Shown here piece after piece: positions 1-5,473 of a stretch of DNA of 5,611 nt (position 1 is the stretch's first letter; every line of letters begins with the position of its first letter). Origin of the DNA: Planctomycetaceae bacterium (GTDB taxonomy: Bacteria > Planctomycetota > Planctomycetia > Pirellulales > Thermoguttaceae); assembly GCA_031256755.1 (NCBI GenBank), contig JAIRPZ010000284.1:1-5611 (forward strand), given 5' to 3'. The translations under genes and the position numbers were made by a program. The notes below the pieces were generated by a model. The model searched no databases. It was not told the DNA's origin and was given only the letters and a program-made list of their open reading frames with translations.

Positions 1-152
1 ACGGCAGCAGAAGGATTACCGTCTACGGTCTGATGTCCGGCGAGATCAGATTGTCCCCCCCCCGTTCTTTTGGCTGTTTTACTACGCATGGGAGCGGGTG
101 GTAGGGTTGTGGCGGTTATTTCGGGAACCGGTGTCAAAATTTTCGTATGCAT
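1..152 (-). CDS. Short leftward ORF of unknown function, cut by the window edge, with an in-frame G9 tract
   Basis: On the minus strand an ATG at 152-150 opens a frame that stays open to the window edge (50 codons plus two bases). It begins MHTKILTPVPEITATTLPPA, then reads PMRSKTAKRT, then three glycines from the G9 tract, then QSDLAGHQTVDGNPSAA. The start is supported by AAGGAG about six to seven bases upstream and by a near-consensus promoter at 243-215. An in-frame ATG at 170 lies upstream of that ribosome-binding site and has no site of its own. The first 30 residues are rich in Thr and Pro; there is no clear signal peptide or membrane segment. I recognise no family. The residues after the tract depend on the exact number of Gs, so they may belong to another frame or to an inserted repeat. 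The + strand is also open across 2-172 but has no start signals. Confidence 0.5.
   Translation of the reverse strand, partial: MHTKILTPVPEITATTLPPAPMRSKTAKRTGGGQSDLAGHQTVDGNPSAA
55..63. repeat. C9 homopolymer (G9 on the coding minus strand)
   Basis: Nine consecutive Cs. On the minus strand this is a G9 run that begins at base 90 of the leftward ORF, completing a Thr codon and then encoding three glycines. Tracts of this length are prone to slippage in vivo and to miscalling in sequencing. It mirrors the G13 run near the other end of the window. Confidence 0.9.
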
Positions 153-176
153 TGTATTTCTCCTTTTCATAGGGGT

Positions 177-204
177 AAAAAAATAACTACGCCGACGTGA
201 CGTA
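177..204 (-). promoter_or_regulatory. Attenuator-like hairpin and T-run in the leader of the leftward gene
   Basis: Read on the minus strand, TACGTC (204-199), loop ACGTC and GGCGTA (193-188) form a six-base-pair stem with one G-T pair. GTTA and seven Ts (183-177) follow. The element lies between the predicted transcription start (about 208) and the ribosome-binding site (165-157). Its position and form suggest a weak intrinsic terminator or attenuator, but the stem is short. Confidence 0.4.
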
Positions 205-214
205 TACATGTAGA

Positions 215-243
215 AGTATACCCTACAGCCGGAGAATTGTCAA
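215..243 (-). promoter_or_regulatory. Sigma70-type promoter for the leftward gene
   Basis: On the minus strand TTGACA (243-238) and TATACT (220-215) are separated by exactly 17 bases. This is a perfect -35 and a five-of-six -10. Predicted transcription start is near 208, giving a leader of roughly 56 bases before the ATG at 152. Confidence 0.8.
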
Positions 244-279
244 CAGCGGAAAACGGAAAGGGCGAAAATTGTTCCGCTG
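244..279. repeat. Perfect 8-bp inverted repeat next to the leftward promoter
   Basis: CAGCGGAA (244-251) is matched by TTCCGCTG (272-279), with a 20-base spacer. The left arm directly abuts the -35 box of the leftward promoter, and the whole lies between it and the purC promoter. A regulator-binding site is one reading, but no regulator gene is present in the window and a chance match cannot be excluded. Confidence 0.4.
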
Positions 280-341
280 CGGGAAAAAACTTGCCGGCGG
301 CGTTGCCGTTATGCCGTTATTCTTTTTTTCATCCATTGCAG

Positions 342-347
342 TATAAT
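342..347 (+). promoter_or_regulatory. -10 box for purC-pyrF, very close to the start codon
   Basis: A perfect TATAAT lies only eight bases upstream of the purC ATG. The expected transcription start (about 354-356) falls on or just before the ATG, so the message would be leaderless or nearly so. No convincing -35 box sits at the right distance; the T-rich stretch around 317-330 is the only candidate. No Shine-Dalgarno sequence precedes the ATG. Confidence 0.6.
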
Positions 348-355
348 AGTCCTCT

Positions 356-1231
356 ATGACCATTCACCAAACATCACTTTCCGGCTGCGAACCGAAGCGG
401 GGCAAAGTTCGGGATATTTACGACTTCGGCAATGCCCTGCTGCTCGTCAGCACCGACCGAATCAGTGCTTTTGATTGGATTCTGCCGACAGTCATTCCAG
501 ACAAAGGAAAAATTCTCAACCAGATTTCCGCTTTTTGGTTCGGAATGCTCGGCGTACCGAACCATTTCATCACGGCAGATATTGACGGGATGCCCCTGCC
601 TGCCGGTACAGACAAGTCCATGTTTTCCGGTCGATCCATGCTCGGCAAAAAATGCGACATTGTGCCGGTCGAATGCATTGTCCGGGGCTATTTGAGCGGT
701 TCCGGCTGGGCAGAATATCAAAAGAGCGGAACCGTCTGCGGACAAAAACTTCCTGCCGGTTTGAAGGAAAGCGATCAACTGCCGGAACCGGTTTTTACCC
801 CTTCTACCAAAGCGGAAAGCGGGCATGACGAAAACATTTCTTTCGGGCAAACCGTTAATCTTGTCGGCAGGGAAACGGCAAACGCTCTTCGGGAAAAATC
901 ACTCGATATTTTCCGGCGGGGGGCGGAATATGCGTTGAAAAAGGGAATCATCATTGCGGACACAAAGTTTGAATTCGGCTATTTGCACGGCGAATTGCTG
1001 CTTGCTGACGAAGTGTTAACGCCGGACAGTTCGCGGTTTTGGAGTGTCGAAACGTATCAGCCGGGCAAGGGACAGCCGTCATTGGATAAACAGTTTGTCC
1101 GGGACTGGCTGACGCAAAGCGGCTGGGATAAAAACAGTCCTCCGCCGGAATTGCCGCCGGATATTGTTGAAAAAACCCGGCAAAAATATATCGACGCATT
1201 TGAAACCCTCACCGGAAAGAATTTTCTGTAA
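356..1231 (+). CDS. purC: Phosphoribosylaminoimidazole-succinocarboxamide (SAICAR) synthase
   Basis: Cytosolic enzyme of de novo purine synthesis that joins CAIR to L-aspartate using ATP to make SAICAR. The 291-residue product has the family landmarks in order: the N-terminal nucleotide-binding GKVRDIYDFG (16-25), STDRISAFDW (32-41), the first SAICAR signature around VECIVRGYLSGSGWAEY (105-121), FTPSTKAESGHDENISF (147-163), the second signature IIIADTKFEFG (198-208), LADEVLTPDSSRFW (216-229) and SLDKQFVRDWL (242-252). Its length matches the long, yeast ADE1-like form rather than the roughly 237-residue E. coli form. The ATG at 356 is chosen because it places GKVRD at the expected distance from the N-terminus; the TATAAT only eight bases upstream leaves no room for an upstream start. 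The stop overlaps the pyrF start by one base (TAATG), which points to co-transcription and probable translational coupling. Confidence 0.97.
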   Translation: MTIHQTSLSGCEPKRGKVRDIYDFGNALLLVSTDRISAFDWILPTVIPDKGKILNQISAFWFGMLGVPNHFITADIDGMPLPAGTDKSMFSGRSMLGKKCDIVPVECIVRGYLSGSGWAEYQKSGTVCGQKLPAGLKESDQLPEPVFTPSTKAESGHDENISFGQTVNLVGRETANALREKSLDIFRRGAEYALKKGIIIADTKFEFGYLHGELLLADEVLTPDSSRFWSVETYQPGKGQPSLDKQFVRDWLTQSGWDKNSPPPELPPDIVEKTRQKYIDAFETLTGKNFL

Positions 1232-2139
1232 TGTCTTACGCTCAACTCATCAATGAAGCCGTCCGGCAAAAAGGCAATCCCGTGCTGGTCGGTCTTGACC
1301 CCCGCCGGGAATCTTTGCCGGCATCGTTCCGTTCCGGCAGCAGTGTTCCAGCCGCTTTTGAACGTTTTTGTAACGAAATCATTGACATTGCCGCCCCGCT
1401 TGTTCCGGCAGTCAAGCCGCAAGCCGCTTTTTTTGAGCAATACGGCGGTGAAGGAATGTTGGTGCTGCAAAAAATTATCCGATATGCCCGGCAGAAAGGG
1501 CTGATCGTGATTTTTGACGGTAAACGGAATGACATCGGTTCGACAGCGGAAGCCTATGCCGCCGGTATTCTCGGCGAACATTCCGCTTGGGGTGCTGATG
1601 CCCTGACGGTTTCGCCGTATCTCGGCGGTGATTCGATTGAACCGTTTGTCAAGACCGCCGCCGCCCGAAATGCGGGCATTTATCTTTTGGTTAAAACATC
1701 GAATCCGGGGGGGAAAATGCTGCAAGATTTGATGACCGGCGGCAAGCCCGTCTACCGGCATGTTGCGGAATATGTCGAACAGTTAGCGGCGAAAACCGGC
1801 GGCAGTGTCGGGGCAGTGGTCGGAGCGACTTGGGCGGAACAACTGGCGGAATTGCGGCATGTGATGCCTTCGGCTCCGCTGCTCGTACCGGGTTACGGAA
1901 CGCAGGGCGGAACAGCACAGGATATTGCGCCGGCTTTTCATGCGGACGGAACCGGTGCGGTTGTGAACAATTCGCGCGGCATTATTTTTGCGTACCAAAA
2001 TGAGCCGTTCCGGTCGCAGTTCGGCGAAGCCCGATGGCAGGACGCGGTCGAAGCATCGGTGAAAAAAATGATCGGGGAATTAAAACAGGTGCATTTCCGG
2101 CAGCCGGCGGCGAATTCGCGTTCTTCGTGTTGTGAATGA
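1231..2139 (+). CDS. pyrF: Orotidine 5'-phosphate decarboxylase, type 2
   Basis: Catalyses the last step of UMP synthesis, decarboxylating OMP to UMP in the cytosol; a TIM-barrel enzyme. The 302-residue length and motif pattern fit the type-2 (mycobacterial-like) subfamily rather than the shorter E. coli type. Visible motifs: GLDPR (21-25), VKPQAAFFE with a conserved lysine at 62 (61-69), the catalytic DGKRNDIGSTAEAYA (96-110) with the Asp-Lys-Asp array at D96, K98 and D101, TVSPYLGGDS (126-135), VVGAT (196-200), LVPGYGTQGG (218-227) and the phosphate-binding VVNNSRGIIFAY (244-255). The start is the ATG sharing its A with the purC stop; a weak GGAAAGA at 1214-1220 lies about ten bases upstream. 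No separate promoter is apparent, so it is probably expressed from the purC promoter, linking purine and pyrimidine synthesis in one operon. The C-terminal tail after about residue 285 is polar and probably disordered. Confidence 0.96.
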   Translation: MSYAQLINEAVRQKGNPVLVGLDPRRESLPASFRSGSSVPAAFERFCNEIIDIAAPLVPAVKPQAAFFEQYGGEGMLVLQKIIRYARQKGLIVIFDGKRNDIGSTAEAYAAGILGEHSAWGADALTVSPYLGGDSIEPFVKTAAARNAGIYLLVKTSNPGGKMLQDLMTGGKPVYRHVAEYVEQLAAKTGGSVGAVVGATWAEQLAELRHVMPSAPLLVPGYGTQGGTAQDIAPAFHADGTGAVVNNSRGIIFAYQNEPFRSQFGEARWQDAVEASVKKMIGELKQVHFRQPAANSRSSCCE

Positions 2140-2165
2140 ATCCGAAACCGTTCCCCACCCCCCGC

Positions 2166-2195
2166 TTGTTTTTTGTCCGGTCAATGTGATAAAAT
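2166..2195 (+). promoter_or_regulatory. Promoter for the sugar isomerase-like gene
   Basis: TTGTTT (2166-2171), an 18-base spacer and TAAAAT (2190-2195), with TG at 2187-2188 giving an extended -10. Predicted start is near 2202, so the leader is about 38 bases and carries AAAGGA at 2226-2231, eight bases before the ATG at 2240. A transcript from here excludes the alternative GTG start at 2132. Confidence 0.55.
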
Positions 2196-2239
2196 GGGCG
2201 GATATTATCCCTCATTTTCAAACGGAAAGGAACAAAACG

Positions 2240-3244
2240 ATGACGCGACCCGTAACATTGACCACCGGACAGTGGGCTGACCTGAAACTTGCCGACTTGG
2301 CACCCAAAGCAAAATCCTTCGGTTACGAAGGTCTCGAACTCGCCTGCTGGGGCGAACTTTTCGATGTCAAAAAAGCGAACACCGAGAGTGATTATTGTGC
2401 AAAACGCCGTGAAATTCTGAAACAAAACGGTATCGGCTGCTGGGCGTTGCAGCACCATCTCATCGGGCAGTGTGTTCTCGACAAAATTGATGAACGGCAC
2501 CGCGGCTTTTGTCCCGACCATGTCTGGGGCGACGGCAATCCCGAAGGTGTGAACAAACGCGCCGCCGAAGAAATGAAAGCGACCGCCCGCGCCGCCCAAA
2601 AAATGGGCGTTTCCGTCGTCAACGGATTCACCGGTTCGAGTATTTGGCCATACCTTTATTCCTTCCCGTCCGTTCCGCAATCGACGATTGACGGCGGTTT
2701 CAAACTCCTTGCGGAACGCTGGAATCCGATCCTTGATGTTTTCGGCGAATGCGGCGTGAAATTTGCTTTGGAAGTCCATCCGACGGAAATTGCTTTCGAC
2801 TTGTACAGTGCCGAAATGGCCTTGGACGCGCTGAACGGCAGACCGGAATTCGGATTCAACTTCGATCCGTCGCATTTACTTTGGCAGGGTGTTGATCCGG
2901 TCGAATTCATTTACCGTTTCCCTGACCGGATTTATCATGTTCACATGAAGGATGCGATTGTTACGCTTAACGGCAAGACGGGCATTTTGTCGTCTCATCT
3001 TCCTTTCGGCGATCACCGTCGCGGCTGGGATTTCCGTTCGCTGGGACATGGCGGCGTGAATTTCGAGGAAATTATCCGGGCATTGAACCACATCAACTAC
3101 ACCGGCCCGTTGTCGGTGGAGTGGGAAGATATGGGAATGGAACGCGAATTCGGAGCCGCTGAAGCGTGTGCTTTTGTCAAGAAGATCAACTTCTCGCCGA
3201 GCAATATTGCTTTTGACGGTGCGTTTGACAAAGAGAACCGGTAA
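2240..3244 (+). CDS. Sugar phosphate isomerase/epimerase-like TIM-barrel protein
   Basis: Predicted 334-residue soluble protein of the xylose isomerase-like / AP endonuclease family 2 superfamily, whose members interconvert sugars or sugar derivatives with a bound divalent metal. Likely metal ligands by position and motif are E178 (FALEVHPTE), D209 (FNFDPSHL, with H212 completing the DxxH), H235 (YHVHMKDA) and E294 (LSVEWED). This follows the Glu-Asp-His-Glu order seen in D-tagatose 3-epimerase-type enzymes. Other landmarks are VWGDGNPEGVNKRAAEEM (95-112) and VVNGFTGSSIWPY (126-138). The ATG at 2240 is chosen because AAAGGA lies eight bases upstream and the barrel begins right after it. An in-frame GTG at 2132 would overlap pyrF and add 36 unconserved residues. 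The substrate cannot be read from the sequence, and the neighbours give no pathway clue. It appears monocistronic: own promoter upstream, strong terminator downstream. Confidence 0.88.
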   Translation: MTRPVTLTTGQWADLKLADLAPKAKSFGYEGLELACWGELFDVKKANTESDYCAKRREILKQNGIGCWALQHHLIGQCVLDKIDERHRGFCPDHVWGDGNPEGVNKRAAEEMKATARAAQKMGVSVVNGFTGSSIWPYLYSFPSVPQSTIDGGFKLLAERWNPILDVFGECGVKFALEVHPTEIAFDLYSAEMALDALNGRPEFGFNFDPSHLLWQGVDPVEFIYRFPDRIYHVHMKDAIVTLNGKTGILSSHLPFGDHRRGWDFRSLGHGGVNFEEIIRALNHINYTGPLSVEWEDMGMEREFGAAEACAFVKKINFSPSNIAFDGAFDKENR

Positions 3245-3268
3245 ATATTTTGCTCATGCAAGATACAC

Positions 3269-3312
3269 GCGGGCAGGGGAACGGTGTTAGCCCCTCGCCC
3301 GCAATTTTTTTT
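3269..3312 (+). terminator. Rho-independent terminator after the isomerase-like gene
   Basis: GCGGGC-AGGGG (3269-3279) pairs with CCCCT-(C)-GCCCGC (3291-3302), giving 11 base pairs with one bulged C and an 11-base loop. Two As and then eight Ts (3305-3312) follow. It begins 25 bases after the stop codon and closes this transcription unit. Confidence 0.92.
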
Positions 3313-3336
3313 CCAATGGCGGGGGTAATACACTCG

Positions 3337-3371
3337 TGCCGCTCGTGTAAAACCGGTCGTACACGACGGCA
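3337..3371. other. Long imperfect hairpin in the intergenic region
   Basis: TGCCG (3337-3341) and TCGTGT (3343-3348), separated by a bulged C, pair with ACACGA (3361-3366) and CGGCA (3367-3371) around a 12-base loop. This gives 11 base pairs. No T-run follows on either strand, so it is not a standard terminator. It sits downstream of the terminator at 3269-3312 and upstream of the next promoter, in DNA with no credible gene. It may be part of a structured RNA, an operator or a remnant; I cannot say which. Confidence 0.5.
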
Positions 3372-3393
3372 TTGCGCGAAAAGAAGAATCTGC

Positions 3394-3405
3394 CCGGTTA
3401 ACCGG
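3394..3405. repeat. 12-base perfect palindrome CCGGTTAACCGG
   Basis: A perfect palindrome about 80 bases upstream of the -35 of the next promoter. TGCC and GGCA on its outer edges extend the dyad if one C is bulged. It could be a dimeric protein-binding site for control of the small Cys-Ser-rich gene downstream; this is inference. Confidence 0.4.
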
Positions 3406-3483
3406 CATAACCCGGTCAATCCGCCGAAACGTCAAATTGTTACCAAACTTTCTGTTTTTTCGCGGGAAATGATCTTTTCTATT

Positions 3484-3511
3484 TTGCAAGGCAGAATTCG
3501 TATTGCATAAT
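3484..3511 (+). promoter_or_regulatory. Promoter for the small Ser/Cys-rich gene
   Basis: TTGCAA (3484-3489), a 16-base spacer and CATAAT (3506-3511). Predicted start is near 3518, leaving a leader of about 65 bases. The match is moderate; its position between a terminator and a gene with a good ribosome-binding site supports it. Confidence 0.5.
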
Positions 3512-3582
3512 CCGCTTACACGGTGAGAAGATTCGCCGTTGCCAACATACCTTGAACAATTTAGAAACATACAGAGGTTACG

Positions 3583-3951
3583 ATGAGTGCTATTTCATTT
3601 TCTTCATTTAGTTCCCGCGCCGGTCAGGGAGCCACGCTTTCTTCGGCGCAGCGCAGCGGAACCACTTACGGTTCGTACAACGGCAGCCGGGTCGGCAGCA
3701 GTACAACCGCCGCCCGCACCGGCAGCAGCAGTTCGACAGGTTCGGCGTATTGCCCGACATGCGGCGGCAGCATTTCCCGGTCGGCTTCTCCCGGTTCCAG
3801 TTCGTACTGTCCGACGTGCAACCGTACCGGCGGCACGCAATCGAATCCGGCGGCTTCCCGCAGCACATTCAGCAGCGGCAGCAGCACTGCCCAAAGCAGC
3901 GGGCAAGGCGGTCGGATATGCGTTACGTGTGCTTATCAGTCGCAGCGGTAA
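3583..3951 (+). CDS. Small serine-rich protein with three CxxC motifs, function unknown
   Basis: A 122-residue protein of no family I recognise. Serine makes up 35 of 122 residues, with much Gly, Thr and Ala, suggesting a disordered chain. Three CxxC pairs stand out: YCPTC (C57/C60), YCPTC again (C76/C79) and ICVTC near the C-terminus (C113/C116). The first two sit in a partial internal duplication, each preceded by a Ser/Gly-rich run, and resemble the knuckles of a zinc ribbon, so a Zn-binding site is plausible. There is no signal peptide or membrane segment. The start is set by AGAGG at 3573-3577, five bases before the ATG. Other frames across this GC-rich stretch are also open, including an overlapping + frame at 3587-4006 that would run into ruvC. 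This frame is preferred for its ribosome-binding site, its repeated CPTC motifs and its stop 32 bases before ruvC. Confidence 0.7.
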   Translation: MSAISFSSFSSRAGQGATLSSAQRSGTTYGSYNGSRVGSSTTAARTGSSSSTGSAYCPTCGGSISRSASPGSSSYCPTCNRTGGTQSNPAASRSTFSSGSSTAQSSGQGGRICVTCAYQSQR

Positions 3952-3963
3952 TACGCAGCGGTA

Positions 3964-3972
3964 TGGTATAAT
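3964..3972 (+). promoter_or_regulatory. Extended -10 promoter for ruvC
   Basis: TGG followed by TATAAT is a perfect extended -10 element; the -35 region has no match, as is common for this type. Transcription should start near 3979, only about five bases before the ATG at 3984 and about eleven before an in-frame ATG at 3990. The message is thus nearly leaderless. Confidence 0.6.
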
Positions 3973-3983
3973 GCCGGAATACT

Positions 3984-4466
3984 ATGCGGATGATACTCGG
4001 CATTGATCCCGGTTTGAATACCACCGGCTACGGTGTGATTAGTGTTTCTGCGGGCAGAGTCCGTTTGCAGGAAGCCGGTATCGTACAAAGTCCGGCAAAA
4101 GCGGAAATCCCGTTGAAAGTAAAGGAAATTTACGACGGGATTCGGGAAGTCATTGCCAAATTTTCTCCCGAAGTATTGGCAATGGAACAACTTTACAGTC
4201 ATTATGATCGTCCGGTGACAGCAATTCAGATGGGACACGCTCGCGGCTGTATCTGTCTGGCGGCGGCGCAGTCGGAGATTGCAGTCGTTTCTTATGCGGC
4301 AACGCAGGTTAAAAAAATTTTAACCGGCAGCGGTCATGCGGCGAAAGATCAAGTGCAGCGGGCTGTCCGGCTGGAACTTAAATTGGCTCACTGCCCTGAA
4401 CCGCCGGACGTTGCGGATGCTTTGGCGGTTGCGATTTGCCACGTCTATCACGGACGACTTGGATGA
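3984..4466 (+). CDS. ruvC: Crossover junction endodeoxyribonuclease RuvC
   Basis: Holliday junction resolvase: a dimeric, Mg-dependent nuclease that cuts four-way junctions late in homologous recombination, normally together with RuvAB. The 160 residues are close to the E. coli length of 173. The four catalytic acids are all visible: D8 in ILGIDPGLNTTGYG, E68 in VLAMEQLY, and D142 and D145 in PPDVADALAVAICH. The basic residues of the DNA-binding region are also present in VSYAATQVKKILTGSGHAAKDQVQ (about 102-125). The protein is therefore probably active. The ATG at 3984 gives MRMILGIDPG; the ATG at 3990 would give MILGIDPG and is almost equally plausible. A weak GGAA at 3976-3979 is the only ribosome-binding candidate. 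ruvA and ruvB are not next to it in this window. Confidence 0.97.
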   Translation: MRMILGIDPGLNTTGYGVISVSAGRVRLQEAGIVQSPAKAEIPLKVKEIYDGIREVIAKFSPEVLAMEQLYSHYDRPVTAIQMGHARGCICLAAAQSEIAVVSYAATQVKKILTGSGHAAKDQVQRAVRLELKLAHCPEPPDVADALAVAICHVYHGRLG

Positions 4467-4483
4467 CCGCTCTCATTTCTGTC

Positions 4484-4512
4484 TTGAACCGTTTTCTCAA
4501 AATCGCTACACT
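4484..4512 (+). promoter_or_regulatory. Promoter for the lolD-like gene
   Basis: TTGAAC (4484-4489), a 17-base spacer and TACACT (4507-4512). Transcription would start near 4519, about 35 bases before the ATG at 4554. This argues against the in-frame TTG at 4518 as a start, since it would lie at or before the RNA 5' end. Confidence 0.5.
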
Positions 4513-4553
4513 GCCCGTTGCACCGCCGTCCGTCCGCCTCATTTTCGGAAACT

Positions 4554-5252
4554 ATGCTGCATGAACCGCTGCTTGCCGTTAAAGGAATTAAAAAATCGTA
4601 CCGGAAAAAATCGCTCAGAATTCCTGTGCTGAAAGGGGTGAATCTGGAAGTCCGGCAGGGCGAATTCGTGGCGGTGGTCGGGCAAAGCGGTTCCGGTAAA
4701 AGCACGCTGCTGCACATTCTCGGCACCCTTGATGTCCCGGATGAAGGAGAAATGATACTGAACGGCGAGCGGATTGACAAAGCGGCAGCCGTCCGGCGTG
4801 ATTGGTTGCGGAATTACCGGCTTGGGTTTATTTTTCAGTTCTACCATCTTCTGCCGGAACTGACGGCAATGGAAAACGTTCTGTCGCCGCTGATGATCCG
4901 TTCCGGTCTTTTGGAGTATTGTTTTTACCGTTCTTCTTTCCGCCGCAAGGCGGCGGCACTGCTGGAACAAGTCGGATTATCACATCGTTTGAAACACAAG
5001 CCCAATGAACTTTCCGGCGGAGAAATGCAGCGGACAGCGATTGCGAGGGCCTTGATGACCGAGCCGCAACTGCTGCTTGCTGATGAACCGACCGGCAATC
5101 TGGATGCGGCTTCGGCAAAGGAAATTATCCAACTTCTGCGGCAACTCTGTAATCAGCACCGGTTGTCGATTGTGATGGTCACGCACGACAACAGCATTGC
5201 GGCGGTTGCGGACAGAATCGTTCAAATGGTTGACGGACAAATCTGCCGGTGA
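4554..5252 (+). CDS. lolD: ABC transporter ATP-binding protein, LolD-like (lipoprotein release)
   Basis: A 232-residue cytoplasmic ATPase subunit. All ABC motifs are intact: Walker A GQSGSGKST (43-51), Q-loop Q95 in FIFQFYHLLPELTAMENV, signature LSGGEMQR (153-160), Walker B with D-loop LLLADEPTGNLD (173-184) and the H-loop histidine H211. The FQFYHLLPELTAMENV and ADEPTGNLD wording is typical of the LolD/MacB/FtsE-like group, and the length and VGLSHRLKHKPNELSGG context best fit LolD. LolD powers LolC/LolE in releasing lipoproteins from the inner membrane. No permease gene is present in the window, so a MacB-type export partner is the main alternative. The ATG at 4554 has GGAA three bases upstream (short spacing). 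An upstream TTG at 4518 would add 12 residues but lies at the predicted transcription start. It follows ruvC by 87 bases and probably has its own promoter. Confidence 0.8.
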   Translation: MLHEPLLAVKGIKKSYRKKSLRIPVLKGVNLEVRQGEFVAVVGQSGSGKSTLLHILGTLDVPDEGEMILNGERIDKAAAVRRDWLRNYRLGFIFQFYHLLPELTAMENVLSPLMIRSGLLEYCFYRSSFRRKAAALLEQVGLSHRLKHKPNELSGGEMQRTAIARALMTEPQLLLADEPTGNLDAASAKEIIQLLRQLCNQHRLSIVMVTHDNSIAAVADRIVQMVDGQICR

Positions 5253-5370
5253 AATTGACCGCAACGTTATCATGCATTTTCATTCTGCCGATACATTATG
5301 GCATTTTATCCAATATGAGACAAGAACAAAACGGATGATGCACTAATTTTCATTTTTTTGGATGAGTTTC

Positions 5371-5398
5371 TTGACAAATCTTTTCTGCAATGTATATT
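5371..5398 (+). promoter_or_regulatory. Strong sigma70-type promoter for the short ORF at the right end
   Basis: TTGACA (5371-5376), a 16-base spacer and TATATT (5393-5398). Transcription should start near 5405, giving a leader of about 70 bases. The first 11 bases resemble those of the leftward promoter at the other end (TTGACAATTCT there, TTGACAAATCT here). Confidence 0.75.
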
Positions 5399-5428
5399 AC
5401 TTTCGTTGATGCCGTTTGGGCAAAGTGT

Positions 5429-5449
5429 GCCGTTTCGGCGTGATTTTTT
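5429..5449 (+). promoter_or_regulatory. Attenuator-like hairpin and T-run in the leader
   Basis: GCCG-TTT-CGGC (5429-5439) is a four-base-pair, GC-only stem, followed by GTGA and six Ts (5444-5449), all between the predicted transcription start and the ribosome-binding site. The stem is short, so strong termination is unlikely on its own, but the design matches the leader of the leftward gene at 177-204. Confidence 0.4.
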
Positions 5450-5473
5450 AACAATCCTTTTAAGGAGAAAACG

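Noticed and set aside
2..172. + strand open frame across the left end (ending near 172)
   Set aside because: It has no start signals in the window and is opposite an ORF with promoter and ribosome-binding site. It might still matter if the region is a repeat, so it is noted here.
1057..1761. Minus-strand ORF of 234 codons across purC and pyrF
   Set aside because: Shadow of the two real genes; composition is that of a reverse frame with no motif.
2132..2239. Upstream GTG start extending the isomerase-like protein by 36 residues and overlapping pyrF
   Set aside because: No ribosome-binding site is visible for it, the predicted promoter at 2166-2195 lies inside it, and the ATG at 2240 has AAAGGA at good spacing and begins at the barrel.
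1982..2875. Long minus-strand ORF (297 codons) across pyrF and the isomerase-like gene
   Set aside because: It is antisense to two well-supported genes, has no family features, and arises from their codon bias.
3250..3510. Possible 86-codon ORF in the gap after the isomerase-like gene
   Set aside because: It runs through the terminator hairpin and T-run, has no ribosome-binding site, and its composition is not protein-like.
3587..4006. Alternative + frame of 139 codons over the Ser/Cys-rich gene and into ruvC
   Set aside because: Arg/Ala/Pro-rich as expected from a shifted GC-rich frame, overlaps ruvC, and lacks its own ribosome-binding site; the frame at 3583 has one and carries repeated CPTC motifs.
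4518..4553. TTG start adding 12 residues to the LolD-like protein
   Set aside because: It coincides with the predicted transcription start, has no ribosome-binding site, and the added residues are not typical of the family.
5286..5307. Possible terminator after lolD (TGCC/GGCA stem and four Ts)
   Set aside because: Only four base pairs with a ten-base loop and a short T-run; too weak to call.
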